Shown: one piece after another, positions 1-7,951 of the stretch
Layout of the letters: each line of letters opens with the position of its first letter
Position numbering within the stretch: position 1 is the stretch's first letter
DNA from: an uncultured Clostridia bacterium
Lineage (GTDB): Bacteria > Bacillota > Clostridia > Oscillospirales > Oscillospiraceae
NCBI GenBank assembly: GCA_946186375.1
Contig: CAMHMZ010000005.1
Coordinates: 1 to 64,000, forward strand
Direction of reading: 5' to 3'
Length of the DNA stretch: 64,000 nt
Notes under the pieces: model-generated
Databases searched by the model: none
The model's input: the letters and a program-made list of their open reading frames with translations, nothing else
What the model was told of the DNA's origin: nothing
Program-made: the position numbers and the translations under genes

Positions 1-120
1 ACCATGTCCGCGGGCGGCTGATAGCCGCCCCTACGACATCATTTCGAACTCAGCGCTAAACTCCAATTTATTGCTTTCTGAATACTGAAAACTGACTTCT
101 GAAAACTCTTCTCTCTCCCG
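1..120. repeat. Intergenic repeat island (hairpin plus CTGAAAACT module)
   Basis: The stretch opens with the palindrome GGGCGGCTGATAGCCGCCC followed by CTACG, then an A/T-rich module with several CTGAAAACT units. The same modules recur in the islands near 3.2, 7.3, 24.2, 61.3 and 62.9 kb. No open frame of gene-like quality is present. Confidence 0.7.
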
Positions 121-130
121 TTCGTTTGCG

Positions 131-171
131 CAAAGAAAAAGCTTCGGGACCGGCGTCGGTTCCGAAGCTTT
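131..171 (-). terminator. Intrinsic terminator of the LRR gene
   Basis: On the minus strand a stem AAAGCTTCGG...CCGAAGCTTT with a GC-rich inner part is followed directly by TTTTTCTTTG. It lies about 50 bases past the stop codon of the LRR gene. Confidence 0.75.
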
Positions 172-217
172 GCTCGATATAATTATAATAGTAGCGTCTC
201 GCGCTGAGGCCGCGTCT

Positions 218-2215
218 TCAGGGTTCGAAGACGATCGTGCAGTTCGGCAGAGCCTCGCGCAATTCGGTGATCTCCTCCGGCGGCAGCTCGTTGCCGCTCA
301 GATCCAGCTCCATGAGCCAGGTCATATTCTGCAGAACACGCACCGACTGCAGCTGGTTGTGCGAGAGATCCAGCTTTTCAAGCGCTCTCAGATGGGGCAG
401 CTGGGTCAGATCCGTCAGGTTGTTGAAGGACAGATCCAGCTCGCGCAGCTCGATCAGCGCCTGCAGCCCCTCGAGACTGTTCAGCTCGCAGCCGCGCAGC
501 CGCAGCGTGCGCAGCTGGGTCAGCAGGTTCAGATTGCCGATAATCCCGAGGCTTTGGCCGCTCAGATCAAGCTCGGTCACGTCGCGCCGCACGTGCTCTC
601 GCCCGACGGTGACCGAATAGACGAGCGGCGAGTGCTGGACAAAGCAGGAGGCGAGGGTGTTTTTGAGCAGGTCCACGGCCTCGCCGCTCAATTCGCTGTT
701 GTCCGTGATCTGCAGGACCTTCAGCCCTGTCAGACTGTACAGGCTCTCGAGATCCTCATCGCGCAGGCCGCTGTCCTCCAGGCCGAGGGTCTCCAGCCTG
801 GTCAGCCTCGACAGGCCCGACAGATCCCGCAGCGGATTGCGCGCCAGATGCAGCTCGCGCAGCTCTGTCAGCGCGCCGAGCGGTACGGTGGAGGCGATGT
901 CGTTGTCCTCGGCGCGGATCAGCCGCAGCGCCTTGAGCGACATGAGTGGCCGCAGATCCGTGACAAGATTGCCGCTGAGATCCAGTTCCTCCAGCTTCGG
1001 CAGATCCGTCAGCGCGCTCAGATCGCTGAGCTCGTTATCGGACAGGTTGAGCCGTTTCAGCTCCCGGCAGGCCGAGAGCGCGGAGATATCGCTCAAACCG
1101 CAGCCGGAGAGATCAAGCTCGGTCACATCGGCGGAGAAGCTGCTGCCGCCAAGCGTGATCTCGGGTGCGTTCTCCTCCTCCGCATCCTCGCTGTGGATCG
1201 CGCAGCCGGGCAGCGCCTTCGTCAGTGCCTCGAGCTGGGCCTTCGTGACGGGGATGTCGCGGATGCTCAGCGTCGTCAGCGCGCTCAGTCCGTAGAGCGG
1301 ACTGAAGTCTGTGATGGTGGGATTGCCGTCGAGGTAGAGGCTTCGCAGCTGGCTCAGCGCGGCAAGCGGCTGCAGATCCCGCAGCTCGTTCCGGCTCAGA
1401 TCGAGCGACGTCAGTCCCTCAAGAGAAGACAGCGGCGAAATATCGCGCAATCCCAGCCCGGTGAGCGTAAGGCTCGAGAGGGCATAAAGCTGTGTGACCT
1501 CCTTCAGGAGCTCCGGCCCCGTCTGCTCGTCGCGGATGACGAGCGAGCGCGTGTCCGGCGAATAATCCCGGCCGTTGACCGTGATGAGCTCCGATCGCTG
1601 CGCCAGGGCGCGTGCGGCCTCCAGCGCGGCGATCCGGCGCTGATTGGCCTCGTTGGACAGATCCAGCTTCCGCATCAGCTCGAGCGCGCGCTCGTAGTTG
1701 CCCTGCGCCTCATAGCAGTCGGCCATCAGCCGCAGGCATTCGTCCGTCTCCTTGAGCGCGGCGGCGCGGCGCAGGATGCTCAGCGCGCCGTCGTAGTCGC
1801 CCGCGCGATAGCTCTCCACCGCCTGGGCGTAGGTCTCGTCATAGCGGCGATGATCGGCGGCGGCGCGCATGACGATCGCCGCGGCGACGATCAGCACGAA
1901 GGCCGCCAGCAGTACGCCGAAATAGAGTCTCCGTTTCTTTCTGCGCCGCGCGCGGCGCAGCTCCCGCTCCTCGGCGGTCTCTTCCGGTGCTTCCGCCTCT
2001 TCCGCCGCTTCCGGCACGGCGCTCTGCGCGGCGGTGCGGCGAAGCGCCTCCCGTGCGGCGTCCTGCTCCTGCCGCAGGGCCTCGAGCTCGGAAGTCTGGA
2101 GACGAAGGCGGCGTCCGGTCAGCGAGCTGCCGGGCGGGCCGCTTCTCGGCTTGGGCGGCGCCAGATGGCGCCCCGTGGCCGCCGGCTGTCTGCCGGTCCG
2201 TTCGGTTTCGCTCAT
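218..2215 (-). CDS. Membrane-anchored leucine-rich-repeat protein with TPR-like segment
   Basis: A 665-residue protein. Residues 1-85 are charged and Pro/Ala-rich, a run of Arg/Lys precedes one membrane helix (about 92-115), and a TPR-like stretch follows (about 118-190, with YRAGDYDGAL and YEAQGNYERAL helices). From about 230 to the end there are repeated LRR units of the LTxLxLSxNxLxDLxPL type. The N-terminus is probably cytoplasmic and the repeats extracellular, which suggests protein binding at the cell surface; no catalytic domain is seen. The ATG overlaps the TGA of the upstream membrane protein (ATGA), so the two are translationally coupled. The partner of the LRR domain cannot be told from sequence. 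Confidence 0.85.
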   Translation of the reverse strand: MSETERTGRQPAATGRHLAPPKPRSGPPGSSLTGRRLRLQTSELEALRQEQDAAREALRRTAAQSAVPEAAEEAEAPEETAEERELRRARRRKKRRLYFGVLLAAFVLIVAAAIVMRAAADHRRYDETYAQAVESYRAGDYDGALSILRRAAALKETDECLRLMADCYEAQGNYERALELMRKLDLSNEANQRRIAALEAARALAQRSELITVNGRDYSPDTRSLVIRDEQTGPELLKEVTQLYALSSLTLTGLGLRDISPLSSLEGLTSLDLSRNELRDLQPLAALSQLRSLYLDGNPTITDFSPLYGLSALTTLSIRDIPVTKAQLEALTKALPGCAIHSEDAEEENAPEITLGGSSFSADVTELDLSGCGLSDISALSACRELKRLNLSDNELSDLSALTDLPKLEELDLSGNLVTDLRPLMSLKALRLIRAEDNDIASTVPLGALTELRELHLARNPLRDLSGLSRLTRLETLGLEDSGLRDEDLESLYSLTGLKVLQITDNSELSGEAVDLLKNTLASCFVQHSPLVYSVTVGREHVRRDVTELDLSGQSLGIIGNLNLLTQLRTLRLRGCELNSLEGLQALIELRELDLSFNNLTDLTQLPHLRALEKLDLSHNQLQSVRVLQNMTWLMELDLSGNELPPEEITELREALPNCTIVFEP

Positions 2216-2913
2216 AGAGTCTCTTCCTTCTCCTGCTCCTCTTCGGCGGCCGGGGCGGCCTCCTGCTCCTCAGCGGCGGGCTCCTCCGCCTCCTCCGCGG
2301 CATCGCGGCTCGGCGCGACGACCTTCGGCGCACGCATTTTCGGCAGGTCCATGTCCTCCAGCTGCGGGGTGTTCTTGCGCATGGCGAGACTCAGGAAGAA
2401 GAGCGAGAGCATGATGCAAAGCACGCTCATCTCCTGCATGCCCGCGGCGAAGCTGACGGGGTGGGCCGTGTCGCGCAGCGCGGCCAGGTCCTCCACGAAG
2501 ATATGGTAGAGGAAGGGCAGACCGAAGAGCGGCACCAGCAGCCACTTCGTGCGGATCAGCGCAAAAACGGTGGCGACGTAGAGCACAGCCACCGCGACAT
2601 AGAGCACAATGCACAGCACCGTGTGCAGTACGCTTTCAAAGCCGAGGGACTTGAGGATGAAAAAGACCACGCCCATCAGCACCGGCAGGCTCGTCAGAAA
2701 GAGCGCGCGGCGTCCCAGCAGGGCGACGAAGAGGATCAGCAGCAAGCCAGAGGCGATCGGCAGAAGGATCTGCGTGACGGCGTAGAATTCATCCGTCCAC
2801 AGTCCCCAGCAGCCGATGATCCGAAACACGATAGCCAGGGCCATCAGAATAATGGAGCATTGCGCCCCAAAGCTCTTCGGCTCGACATAAAATTTCAGTT
2901 TTTGTTTTTTCAT
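2212..2913 (-). CDS. Multi-spanning membrane protein of unknown function
   Basis: A 233-residue protein with about six hydrophobic segments (residues ~15-190) and an acidic tail rich in Glu/Ala that ends EEEQEKEETL. I do not recognise the family. The start MKKQKLKFYVEPKSFG was chosen because AGGGGAGGACC lies at the right distance upstream; a longer frame upstream lacks such a site and runs into the promoter area. It overlaps the downstream LRR gene by ATGA, so the two proteins probably act together at the membrane. The acidic cytoplasmic tail and the basic N-terminus of the LRR protein could interact, but that is inference. Confidence 0.75.
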   Translation of the reverse strand: MKKQKLKFYVEPKSFGAQCSIILMALAIVFRIIGCWGLWTDEFYAVTQILLPIASGLLLILFVALLGRRALFLTSLPVLMGVVFFILKSLGFESVLHTVLCIVLYVAVAVLYVATVFALIRTKWLLVPLFGLPFLYHIFVEDLAALRDTAHPVSFAAGMQEMSVLCIMLSLFFLSLAMRKNTPQLEDMDLPKMRAPKVVAPSRDAAEEAEEPAAEEQEAAPAAEEEQEKEETL

Positions 2914-3029
2914 ACGGTCCTCCCCTGCGCCTTCCGGGCGCGGAGCATCTATCTTGTAAAACAACTTGCAGCATTCATAATGAAGTATTATACCATGCCC
3001 GCGTCCCGAGCGCAAGACTCCCGGGCCCC

Positions 3030-3345
3030 GGGGAGAATTCGGAATGATAGTTTTCAGAAGTCAGTTTTCAGTTTTCAGGAGAACGTGTCAAATTCGGAAT
3101 GCGGAGTTCAGAATTCAGAATGAAGGAAACAAAGGATAGAGCGAGAAAATTAACGTCTACGCCGTAGGGGCGGCTATCAGCCGCCCGTCAAACCAGTACC
3201 GTGTCCGCGGGCGGCTGATAGCGACGCGAAGCTAGTCCTTTAGGGCCGCCCCTACGGCATCCTTTCAAACTCAGCGATAAATGTCCGTTTACCGTTCTAA
3301 AAACTAAAAACTTAAAACTAAAAACTGAAAACTCACGCCCCGCGG
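3030..3345. repeat. Intergenic composite repeat island
   Basis: This gene-free stretch holds AATTCGGAATG units, CTGAAAACT units, and a pair of facing palindromes: CGTAGGGGCGGCTATCAGCC near 3165 and its mirror ending GGCCGCCCCTACGG near 3255. The second copy is interrupted by an insertion in the stem (gacgcgaagctagtccttta). No gene is visible. Confidence 0.7.
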
Positions 3346-3430
3346 GCGGGGAAAATGCCCAGATTTGCCGCGTCGCGGGCTCTTTTTCTCTCCGTTTCCG
3401 CCAAAATTTATTCTTTATTACGTTAAATGG

Positions 3431-3459
3431 TTGACATCTGCCCGCCGCGGTGCTAAGCT
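3431..3459 (+). promoter_or_regulatory. Promoter of the lysine-riboswitch/ABC operon
   Basis: TTGACA at 3431-3436, a 17-base spacer and TAAGCT at 3454-3459, preceded by TGC as in an extended -10. Transcription would start just upstream of the riboswitch. Confidence 0.65.
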
Positions 3460-3477
3460 TTGGTCAAAATTGAATCG

Positions 3478-3650
3478 CTTGAGATAGAGGCGCGGTGCTC
3501 ATCAGTACCCTCCGGCAAGGCCAGTCTGCCGTCGGAGAGGAAAGGGATCGCCGCCGAAGCGCCGCAGGGAGAGGCTGCTCCCCCGGTGCTGGGCCGTCGG
3601 AAAAGATCCGCCGGACTGTCACAAAGATTTGTGGAGCGCTATCGAAACCT
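3478..3650 (+). ncRNA. Lysine riboswitch (L box)
   Basis: The stretch carries the signature blocks of the lysine aptamer in order: GATAGAGGCGC at the 5' side, CATCAGTA, GAGAGGAAAGGGATCGCC, GCCGAAGCGCC, and near the 3' end GGACTGTCACAAAG followed by CTATC, which pairs with the 5' GATAG to close P1. It is followed by a perfect terminator hairpin and then a basic-amino-acid type ABC importer. This is the usual arrangement for transcriptional attenuation: lysine bound, terminator formed, transporter off. Identification is from motif memory; a covariance-model search was not possible. Confidence 0.9.
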
Positions 3651-3686
3651 CATCGTTCGGCATACCGTCCGATCATGACGTCTTGG

Positions 3687-3715
3687 GAACCGCTTGACAA
3701 AGCGGTTCTTTTTTT
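3687..3715 (+). terminator. Riboswitch-controlled intrinsic terminator
   Basis: A perfect 9-bp stem GAACCGCTT/AAGCGGTTC with loop GACA is followed by seven T residues. It lies between the lysine aptamer and the transporter start, so it is the likely expression platform. Confidence 0.9.
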
Positions 3716-3763
3716 AATTTTCCCGCCGGTCCGGGGATTGGGGCCGGAGAAAAAGGAGACATC

Positions 3764-4642
3764 ATGAGAAGAACGACTGCGATCCTTCTGGCGCTGGCTC
3801 TTATTCTGGCCCTGAGCGCCTGCGGCGGCGCCCCCGCCGCCGAGACCCCGGCCGAGACCGCCTTCACCGGCGTCGAGGACGGCGTGCTGACCGTCGGCAT
3901 GGAGTGCGCCTACGCGCCCTACAACTGGATGCAGAACGACGACGCCAACGGCGCGGTGCCCATCTCGAACGTCCCAGGCGCCTATGCCAACGGCTATGAC
4001 GTCATGATCGCCCAGGCCATCTGCGAGGCCAACGGCTGGCAGCTCGAGATCGTCTCGAGCGCCTGGGACTCTCTCTGCCCCGCCGTGCAGTCGCGCAGCA
4101 TGGACGCCAACATCGCCGGGCAGTCCATGACCGCCGAGCGCATGGCCGAGGTCGACATGGCCGGCCCCTACTACTACGCCACCATCGTCTGCCTCACCAC
4201 GCGAGACAGCGCCTTCGCCTCCGCCGCATCCATCGCGGAGCTCGCGGGCGGACGCTGCACCTCCCAGTCCGGCACCATCTGGTATGACAGCTGCCTGCCC
4301 CAGATCGAGGGCGCTGAGATCCTGCCCCCCGCCGACACCGCTCCGGCCATGATCATGGCCCTGCAGACCGGTTCCGTCGACTTCGTGTGCACCGATCTGC
4401 CCACCGCCATGGGCGCCGCCGCGCGGGACGAAAACCTCGTCATTCTCGACTTCTCCGGCACCGAGGGCGATTTTCAGTTTTCGAGCGACCAGGAGCGGGC
4501 CGAGAACGTGAACATCGGCATCTCCGTCCTCAAGGGCAACGACACGCTGCGCGAGGCGATCGACGCCGTCCTCTCCACGATGAGCGCGGACGACTTCAAC
4601 GCCCTCATGGACAGAGCCATCGCCATCCAGCCCGAGGTCTGA
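3764..4642 (+). CDS. Amino-acid ABC transporter substrate-binding lipoprotein (probably lysine)
   Basis: A 292-residue periplasmic-binding-protein type 3 family member. The signal peptide ends in a lipobox LSAC with Cys20, so it should be lipid-anchored outside the membrane. Family features include the N-terminal GVLTVGMECAYAPYNW segment and the later GYDVMIAQAICEANGW segment typical of polar-amino-acid binders. AAAAAGGAG lies 7 bases before the ATG. It is the first gene of a three-gene importer placed behind a lysine riboswitch, which makes lysine or a related cationic amino acid the likely ligand. The ligand assignment rests on the riboswitch, not on binding-pocket residues. Confidence 0.88.
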   Translation: MRRTTAILLALALILALSACGGAPAAETPAETAFTGVEDGVLTVGMECAYAPYNWMQNDDANGAVPISNVPGAYANGYDVMIAQAICEANGWQLEIVSSAWDSLCPAVQSRSMDANIAGQSMTAERMAEVDMAGPYYYATIVCLTTRDSAFASAASIAELAGGRCTSQSGTIWYDSCLPQIEGAEILPPADTAPAMIMALQTGSVDFVCTDLPTAMGAAARDENLVILDFSGTEGDFQFSSDQERAENVNIGISVLKGNDTLREAIDAVLSTMSADDFNALMDRAIAIQPEV

Positions 4643-4664
4643 ACGCAAAAAAGGAGGCTTCGGC

Positions 4665-5471
4665 ATGGATAAGCTCCTCAAGCTGGGGCGCGACATGGCC
4701 CAGCTCTGGCGCAGCTATGGCTCATCCTACCTGGGAGGCGTGCGCAACACGCTGCTGCTCGCGCTCGTCGCGACGGCCATCGGCTGCGTGATCGGCCTTC
4801 TCTGCGGCATTCTGCAGACCATCCCCTGCTCGAAGAACGACCGCCCGCTCCGCCGCTTCGGTCTGGGCCTTGTAAGGGCGCTGGTGCGCATCTATGTGGA
4901 GGTCTTTCGCGGCACACCCATGGTGCTGCAGGCGGTGTTCATCTTCTACGGTCTGCCCTATTTCACCGACAACGCCATGCGCTTTCAGAGCGTCTGGGCC
5001 GCCGCCATTCTGATCGTGTCCATCAATACAGGCGCCTATATGGCCGAGTCCGTGCGCGGCGGCATCCTCTCCGTCGACCCCGGGCAGACCGAGGGTGCCA
5101 AGGCCATCGGCATGACCCACGTGCAGACCATGACGAGCGTCATCCTCCCCCAGGCGCTGCGCAACATCATGCCCCAGATCGGCAACAACTTCATCATCAA
5201 CGTCAAGGATACCTCCGTCATGTTCATCATCAGCTTCACGGAATTTTTCGCCTTCCACCGCTACATCACCGGCGTCAACAATCTCTACTTCCCCTCCGCG
5301 GCCATCGAGATGCTCGGCTATCTCTGCATGACGCTGGCCGCCTCCTTCCTGCTGCGCCTTCTCGAGCGGCGGATGGACGGCAGCAGCAGCTATGAGCTCG
5401 TGCAGCAGGACGCTCTGACCATGACCGCGGGCACCTACAGCCTCCCCGGAGGCGCGAGAGGAGGCCGCTGA
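4665..5471 (+). CDS. Amino-acid ABC transporter permease
   Basis: A 268-residue HisM/GlnP-type inner-membrane subunit. Membrane segments lie at about 25-50, 80-105, 110-130, 180-205 and 215-240. The EAA loop that docks to the ATPase is visible as [20 protein letters not shown], and a conserved RGTPMVLQ motif precedes the second helix. The start has AAAGGAGG upstream. It begins 22 bases after the binding protein and ends 2 bases before the ATPase, so the three genes are one transcript. Its C-terminus extends some 35 residues beyond the last helix. Confidence 0.9.
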   Translation: MDKLLKLGRDMAQLWRSYGSSYLGGVRNTLLLALVATAIGCVIGLLCGILQTIPCSKNDRPLRRFGLGLVRALVRIYVEVFRGTPMVLQAVFIFYGLPYFTDNAMRFQSVWAAAILIVSINTGAYMAESVRGGILSVDPGQTEGAKAIGMTHVQTMTSVILPQALRNIMPQIGNNFIINVKDTSVMFIISFTEFFAFHRYITGVNNLYFPSAAIEMLGYLCMTLAASFLLRLLERRMDGSSSYELVQQDALTMTAGTYSLPGGARGGR

Positions 5472-5473
5472 CG

Positions 5474-6217
5474 ATGGAGCAGCTGCTGCTTGAGGTGCGC
5501 TCTCTGCGCAAGTCCTTCGGCTCTCACGAGGTGCTGCGCGGCGTGGATCTCGCGGTGCGCCGAGGCGATGTGACGAGCATTCTCGGCGCCTCCGGCTCCG
5601 GCAAGTCGACGCTGCTGCGCTGCCTGAACCTCCTGGAGACGCCCGACGCGGGCGAGATCCTCTTCCGCGGGGAGAGCATCCTGCGCCCGGGCTTTTCAGC
5701 CCCCGCCTACCGCGCGCGCGTCGGCATGGTGTTTCAGAGCTTCAACCTCTTTGCCAATATGACGGTGCTGGAAAACTGCATCGTCGGGCAGCGCAGGGTA
5801 CTGAGGCGAGGCCGTGAGGAGGCGCAGGAGCGCGCGCTTCTGTATCTGAAGAAGGTCGGCATGGCGGCCTACCGCAACGCCCGGCCGCGCCAGCTCTCCG
5901 GCGGGCAGAAGCAGCGCGTGGCCATCGCCCGCGCCCTGTCCATGGAGCCGGAGCTGCTGCTCTTTGACGAGCCGACCTCCGCGCTCGACCCGGAGATGGT
6001 CGGGGAGGTGCTCGCCGTCATGCGGGAGCTTGCGGAGGAGGGCATGACCATGCTGGTCGTGACCCACGAGATGGCCTTCGCCCGCGAGATCAGCAGCGGC
6101 GTTGTCTTCATGGCCGACGGCGCCGTGTGCGAGACAGGCGCGCCGGAGGAGCTCTTTACCGCGCCGAAGACGGAGGCGGCGCGCGCCTTCCTCGCCCGCT
6201 ATCGCGGCGCTCTGTGA
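5474..6217 (+). CDS. Amino-acid ABC transporter ATP-binding protein
   Basis: A 247-residue ATPase of the GlnQ/HisP type. Walker A is GASGSGKST (about residues 37-45), the Q-loop is VFQSFNLF, the signature is LSGGQKQR, Walker B is LLLFDEP and the switch His is in VVTHEM. It powers import through the permease encoded just upstream. A ribosome site GAGGAGG lies in the end of the permease gene. It has the usual length for the family and no missing motif. As the last gene of the riboswitch operon it should fall with the others when lysine is plentiful. Confidence 0.92.
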   Translation: MEQLLLEVRSLRKSFGSHEVLRGVDLAVRRGDVTSILGASGSGKSTLLRCLNLLETPDAGEILFRGESILRPGFSAPAYRARVGMVFQSFNLFANMTVLENCIVGQRRVLRRGREEAQERALLYLKKVGMAAYRNARPRQLSGGQKQRVAIARALSMEPELLLFDEPTSALDPEMVGEVLAVMRELAEEGMTMLVVTHEMAFAREISSGVVFMADGAVCETGAPEELFTAPKTEAARAFLARYRGAL

Positions 6218-6285
6218 GCTCGTGCCGTTTGTTAATTATTCTTAACCTTTCCCGCTCCCCTCTTTTCTTTTCGATTTTTGTGCGC

Positions 6286-6291
6286 TATAAT
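6286..6291 (+). promoter_or_regulatory. -10 element of the sortase promoter
   Basis: A perfect TATAAT lies 24 bases before the sortase start. The matching -35 region is only T-rich (TTTTCT), so the promoter may need an activator. Confidence 0.4.
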
Positions 6292-6315
6292 GTGCAGCCA
6301 CAGGGAGGGTTGCAT

Positions 6316-7149
6316 ATGGCAGATCATCACATTCCCCGAAAAAAGAAACAAAAACTCAGCCGCAAAACGCAGCGGATCCTTCTGAGCGTGCTGGTCGGGC
6401 TGCTGCTGGCGGTCTTCCTTTTCAGCGGCTATAAGCTCTACAGCATCGTGCACGAGTACCGCGTCGCCCAGCGCAGCTATTCGGGTCTGCACGACCAGGT
6501 CACCCAGACGCACACTCCCACCGTCAGCTATGCCCCGCAGGAGCCGGGCGCGGAAAAGCCAGCCGAGGAGCCAAGCGATACCTCCCCGCTCCAGGTCGAT
6601 TTTGACGCGCTGCGCGCCGTCAATCCGGATGTGAAGGGCTGGCTCTACAGCGAGGGCACGGTCATCAGCTACCCCGTGCTGCAGTCGCTCGACAACGCCT
6701 ACTATCTGCACCGGCTCTATGACCGCAGCGAGAACCCCAGCGGCTCGCTCTTCATGGATTTCCAGTCCCCCGGCGACTTCTCCGGCCGCATCAGCATCAT
6801 CTATGGTCACCACATGAAAGACGGCTCGATGTTCGCCTCGCTCGTCAAGTACAAGGATCAGCAGTACTATGAGGAGCACCCGGTCATGTACCTCAATACG
6901 CCCACCGGCAATTACCGCGTGGAGGTCTTTTCCGGCTTCATCACCGCCTCCGACTCCACCGTCTATACGAAGAGCTTTGCCAACGACGAGGAGTATCAGA
7001 ACTATCTGATCAAGATGAAGGCCTTTTCCGACTTTGAAAGCGACGTGACGCCGGGCGTCGGCGACCGCGTGCTGGTCCTCTCCACCTGCACCTATGAGTA
7101 TAACGAGGCCCGCTACGTCGTCTTCGGCCGCCTCGTCCCCGCGAAATAA
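6316..7149 (+). CDS. srtB: Class B sortase
   Basis: A 277-residue transpeptidase with a basic N-terminus and one membrane helix (about 22-44), so it is a membrane-tethered extracellular enzyme. Catalytic residues are visible: His in YGHHMKDG (H165/H166), Cys258 in VLSTCTYEY and Arg266 in NEARYVVFGRL. The spacing of Cys to Arg and the YGHHM motif fit class B. The ATG is preceded by AGGGAGG. Class B enzymes in Clostridia attach proteins with (S/P/N)PxTG-like signals to peptidoglycan; the surface protein downstream at 7952 ends in TPATGD and is a candidate substrate. A terminator follows, so it is probably transcribed alone. Confidence 0.9.
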   Translation: MADHHIPRKKKQKLSRKTQRILLSVLVGLLLAVFLFSGYKLYSIVHEYRVAQRSYSGLHDQVTQTHTPTVSYAPQEPGAEKPAEEPSDTSPLQVDFDALRAVNPDVKGWLYSEGTVISYPVLQSLDNAYYLHRLYDRSENPSGSLFMDFQSPGDFSGRISIIYGHHMKDGSMFASLVKYKDQQYYEEHPVMYLNTPTGNYRVEVFSGFITASDSTVYTKSFANDEEYQNYLIKMKAFSDFESDVTPGVGDRVLVLSTCTYEYNEARYVVFGRLVPAK

Positions 7150-7155
7150 GCATCG

Positions 7156-7198
7156 ACCGGCTGTGAAAACTTCGGTTTTCGCAGCCGGTTCTTTTTTT
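7156..7198 (+). terminator. Intrinsic terminator after sortase
   Basis: Stem ACCGGCTGTGAAAAC/GTTTTCGCAGCCGGT (one mismatch) with a TTCG loop, followed by TTCTTTTTTT. Confidence 0.9.
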
Positions 7199-7244
7199 GT
7201 TTTCAGAAAGATAAACGGAAGTTTATCGCTGCGTTTGAAAGGAT

Positions 7245-7660
7245 GCCGTAGGGGCGATTCACGAATCGCCTGCGGACACGGTACAGGCTCGGCGGACGAG
7301 CAATGCTCGTCCCTACGTGGGGCGCAGCCTCTTTTCGTAGGGGCCGGCGCCCTCGACGGCCCGGCAAAAAAAGCCAAAAACATACGGAAATCCCCGGTGA
7401 ATTCGTAGAATAGTACATTTTCGCTTGGGATTTGTTCACGTATTTAGATCGTACCGCGCGGGCCGCCGAGGGCGTCGGCCCCTACGACATGGACGACAAT
7501 TCCCGCGCAAAACCTTCCTTTTCCCATCATTCCGAATTCCGAATTCCGCATTCCGAATTCGCCGCTAAACTCAAATTTGTCGCGCTATCCTAAAAACTAA
7601 AAACTGAAAACTAAAAACTCTTTTCTGAAAACTGAAAACTGACTTCTGAAAACTTGCTCC
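7245..7660. repeat. Intergenic composite repeat island
   Basis: The island contains several different palindromes sharing the head CGTAGGG or its mirror CCCTACG: GGCGATTCACGAATCGCC (7253-7272), GGACGAGCAATGCTCGTCC (7295-7313) and GGCCGCCGAGGGCGTCGGCC near 7470. A degenerate copy of a 42-bp palindrome lies at 7390-7431. AATTCCGAATTCCGCATTCC units (7537-7560) and CTGAAAACT units (7595-7650) follow. I see no gene. Confidence 0.7.
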
Positions 7661-7837
7661 GCCTTCGCCGCTCGCGGCCTTCTTTCTGACGTCCAATTCA
7701 ATTTAAGAATGCTTAAGGTGACTTTTCGGGCAAAGAATAGTATAGTGGGATCAGAAAGAAGAGGCGAAGCTGCGACTACAGTTTGAAAGCTTTTGTTTCT
7801 GTTGTGTAATCTTAAGAAAGCTTTGGCTCCGTCTCTC

Positions 7838-7866
7838 TTGCTTTTTTGGAGAGCAGACGCTATAAT
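7838..7866 (+). promoter_or_regulatory. Promoter of the large surface protein gene
   Basis: TTGCTT at 7838-7843, a 17-base spacer and a perfect TATAAT at 7861-7866, giving a leader of about 80 bases. A second, weaker candidate (GTGACT, 17 bases, TATAGT) lies at 7718-7746. Confidence 0.55.
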
Positions 7867-7951
7867 GGCGCTGCCTAAAGTTACAATGCGGTAAATATTT
7901 GATTACAAGTTTATTTGCCGCGCCGTGCAAACTTTCGTAGAGGTGATTGGT

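Noticed and set aside
3460-3770. Two short open frames before the ABC lipoprotein.
   Set aside because: They lie across the lysine aptamer and terminator, lack ribosome sites and have no protein-like composition.
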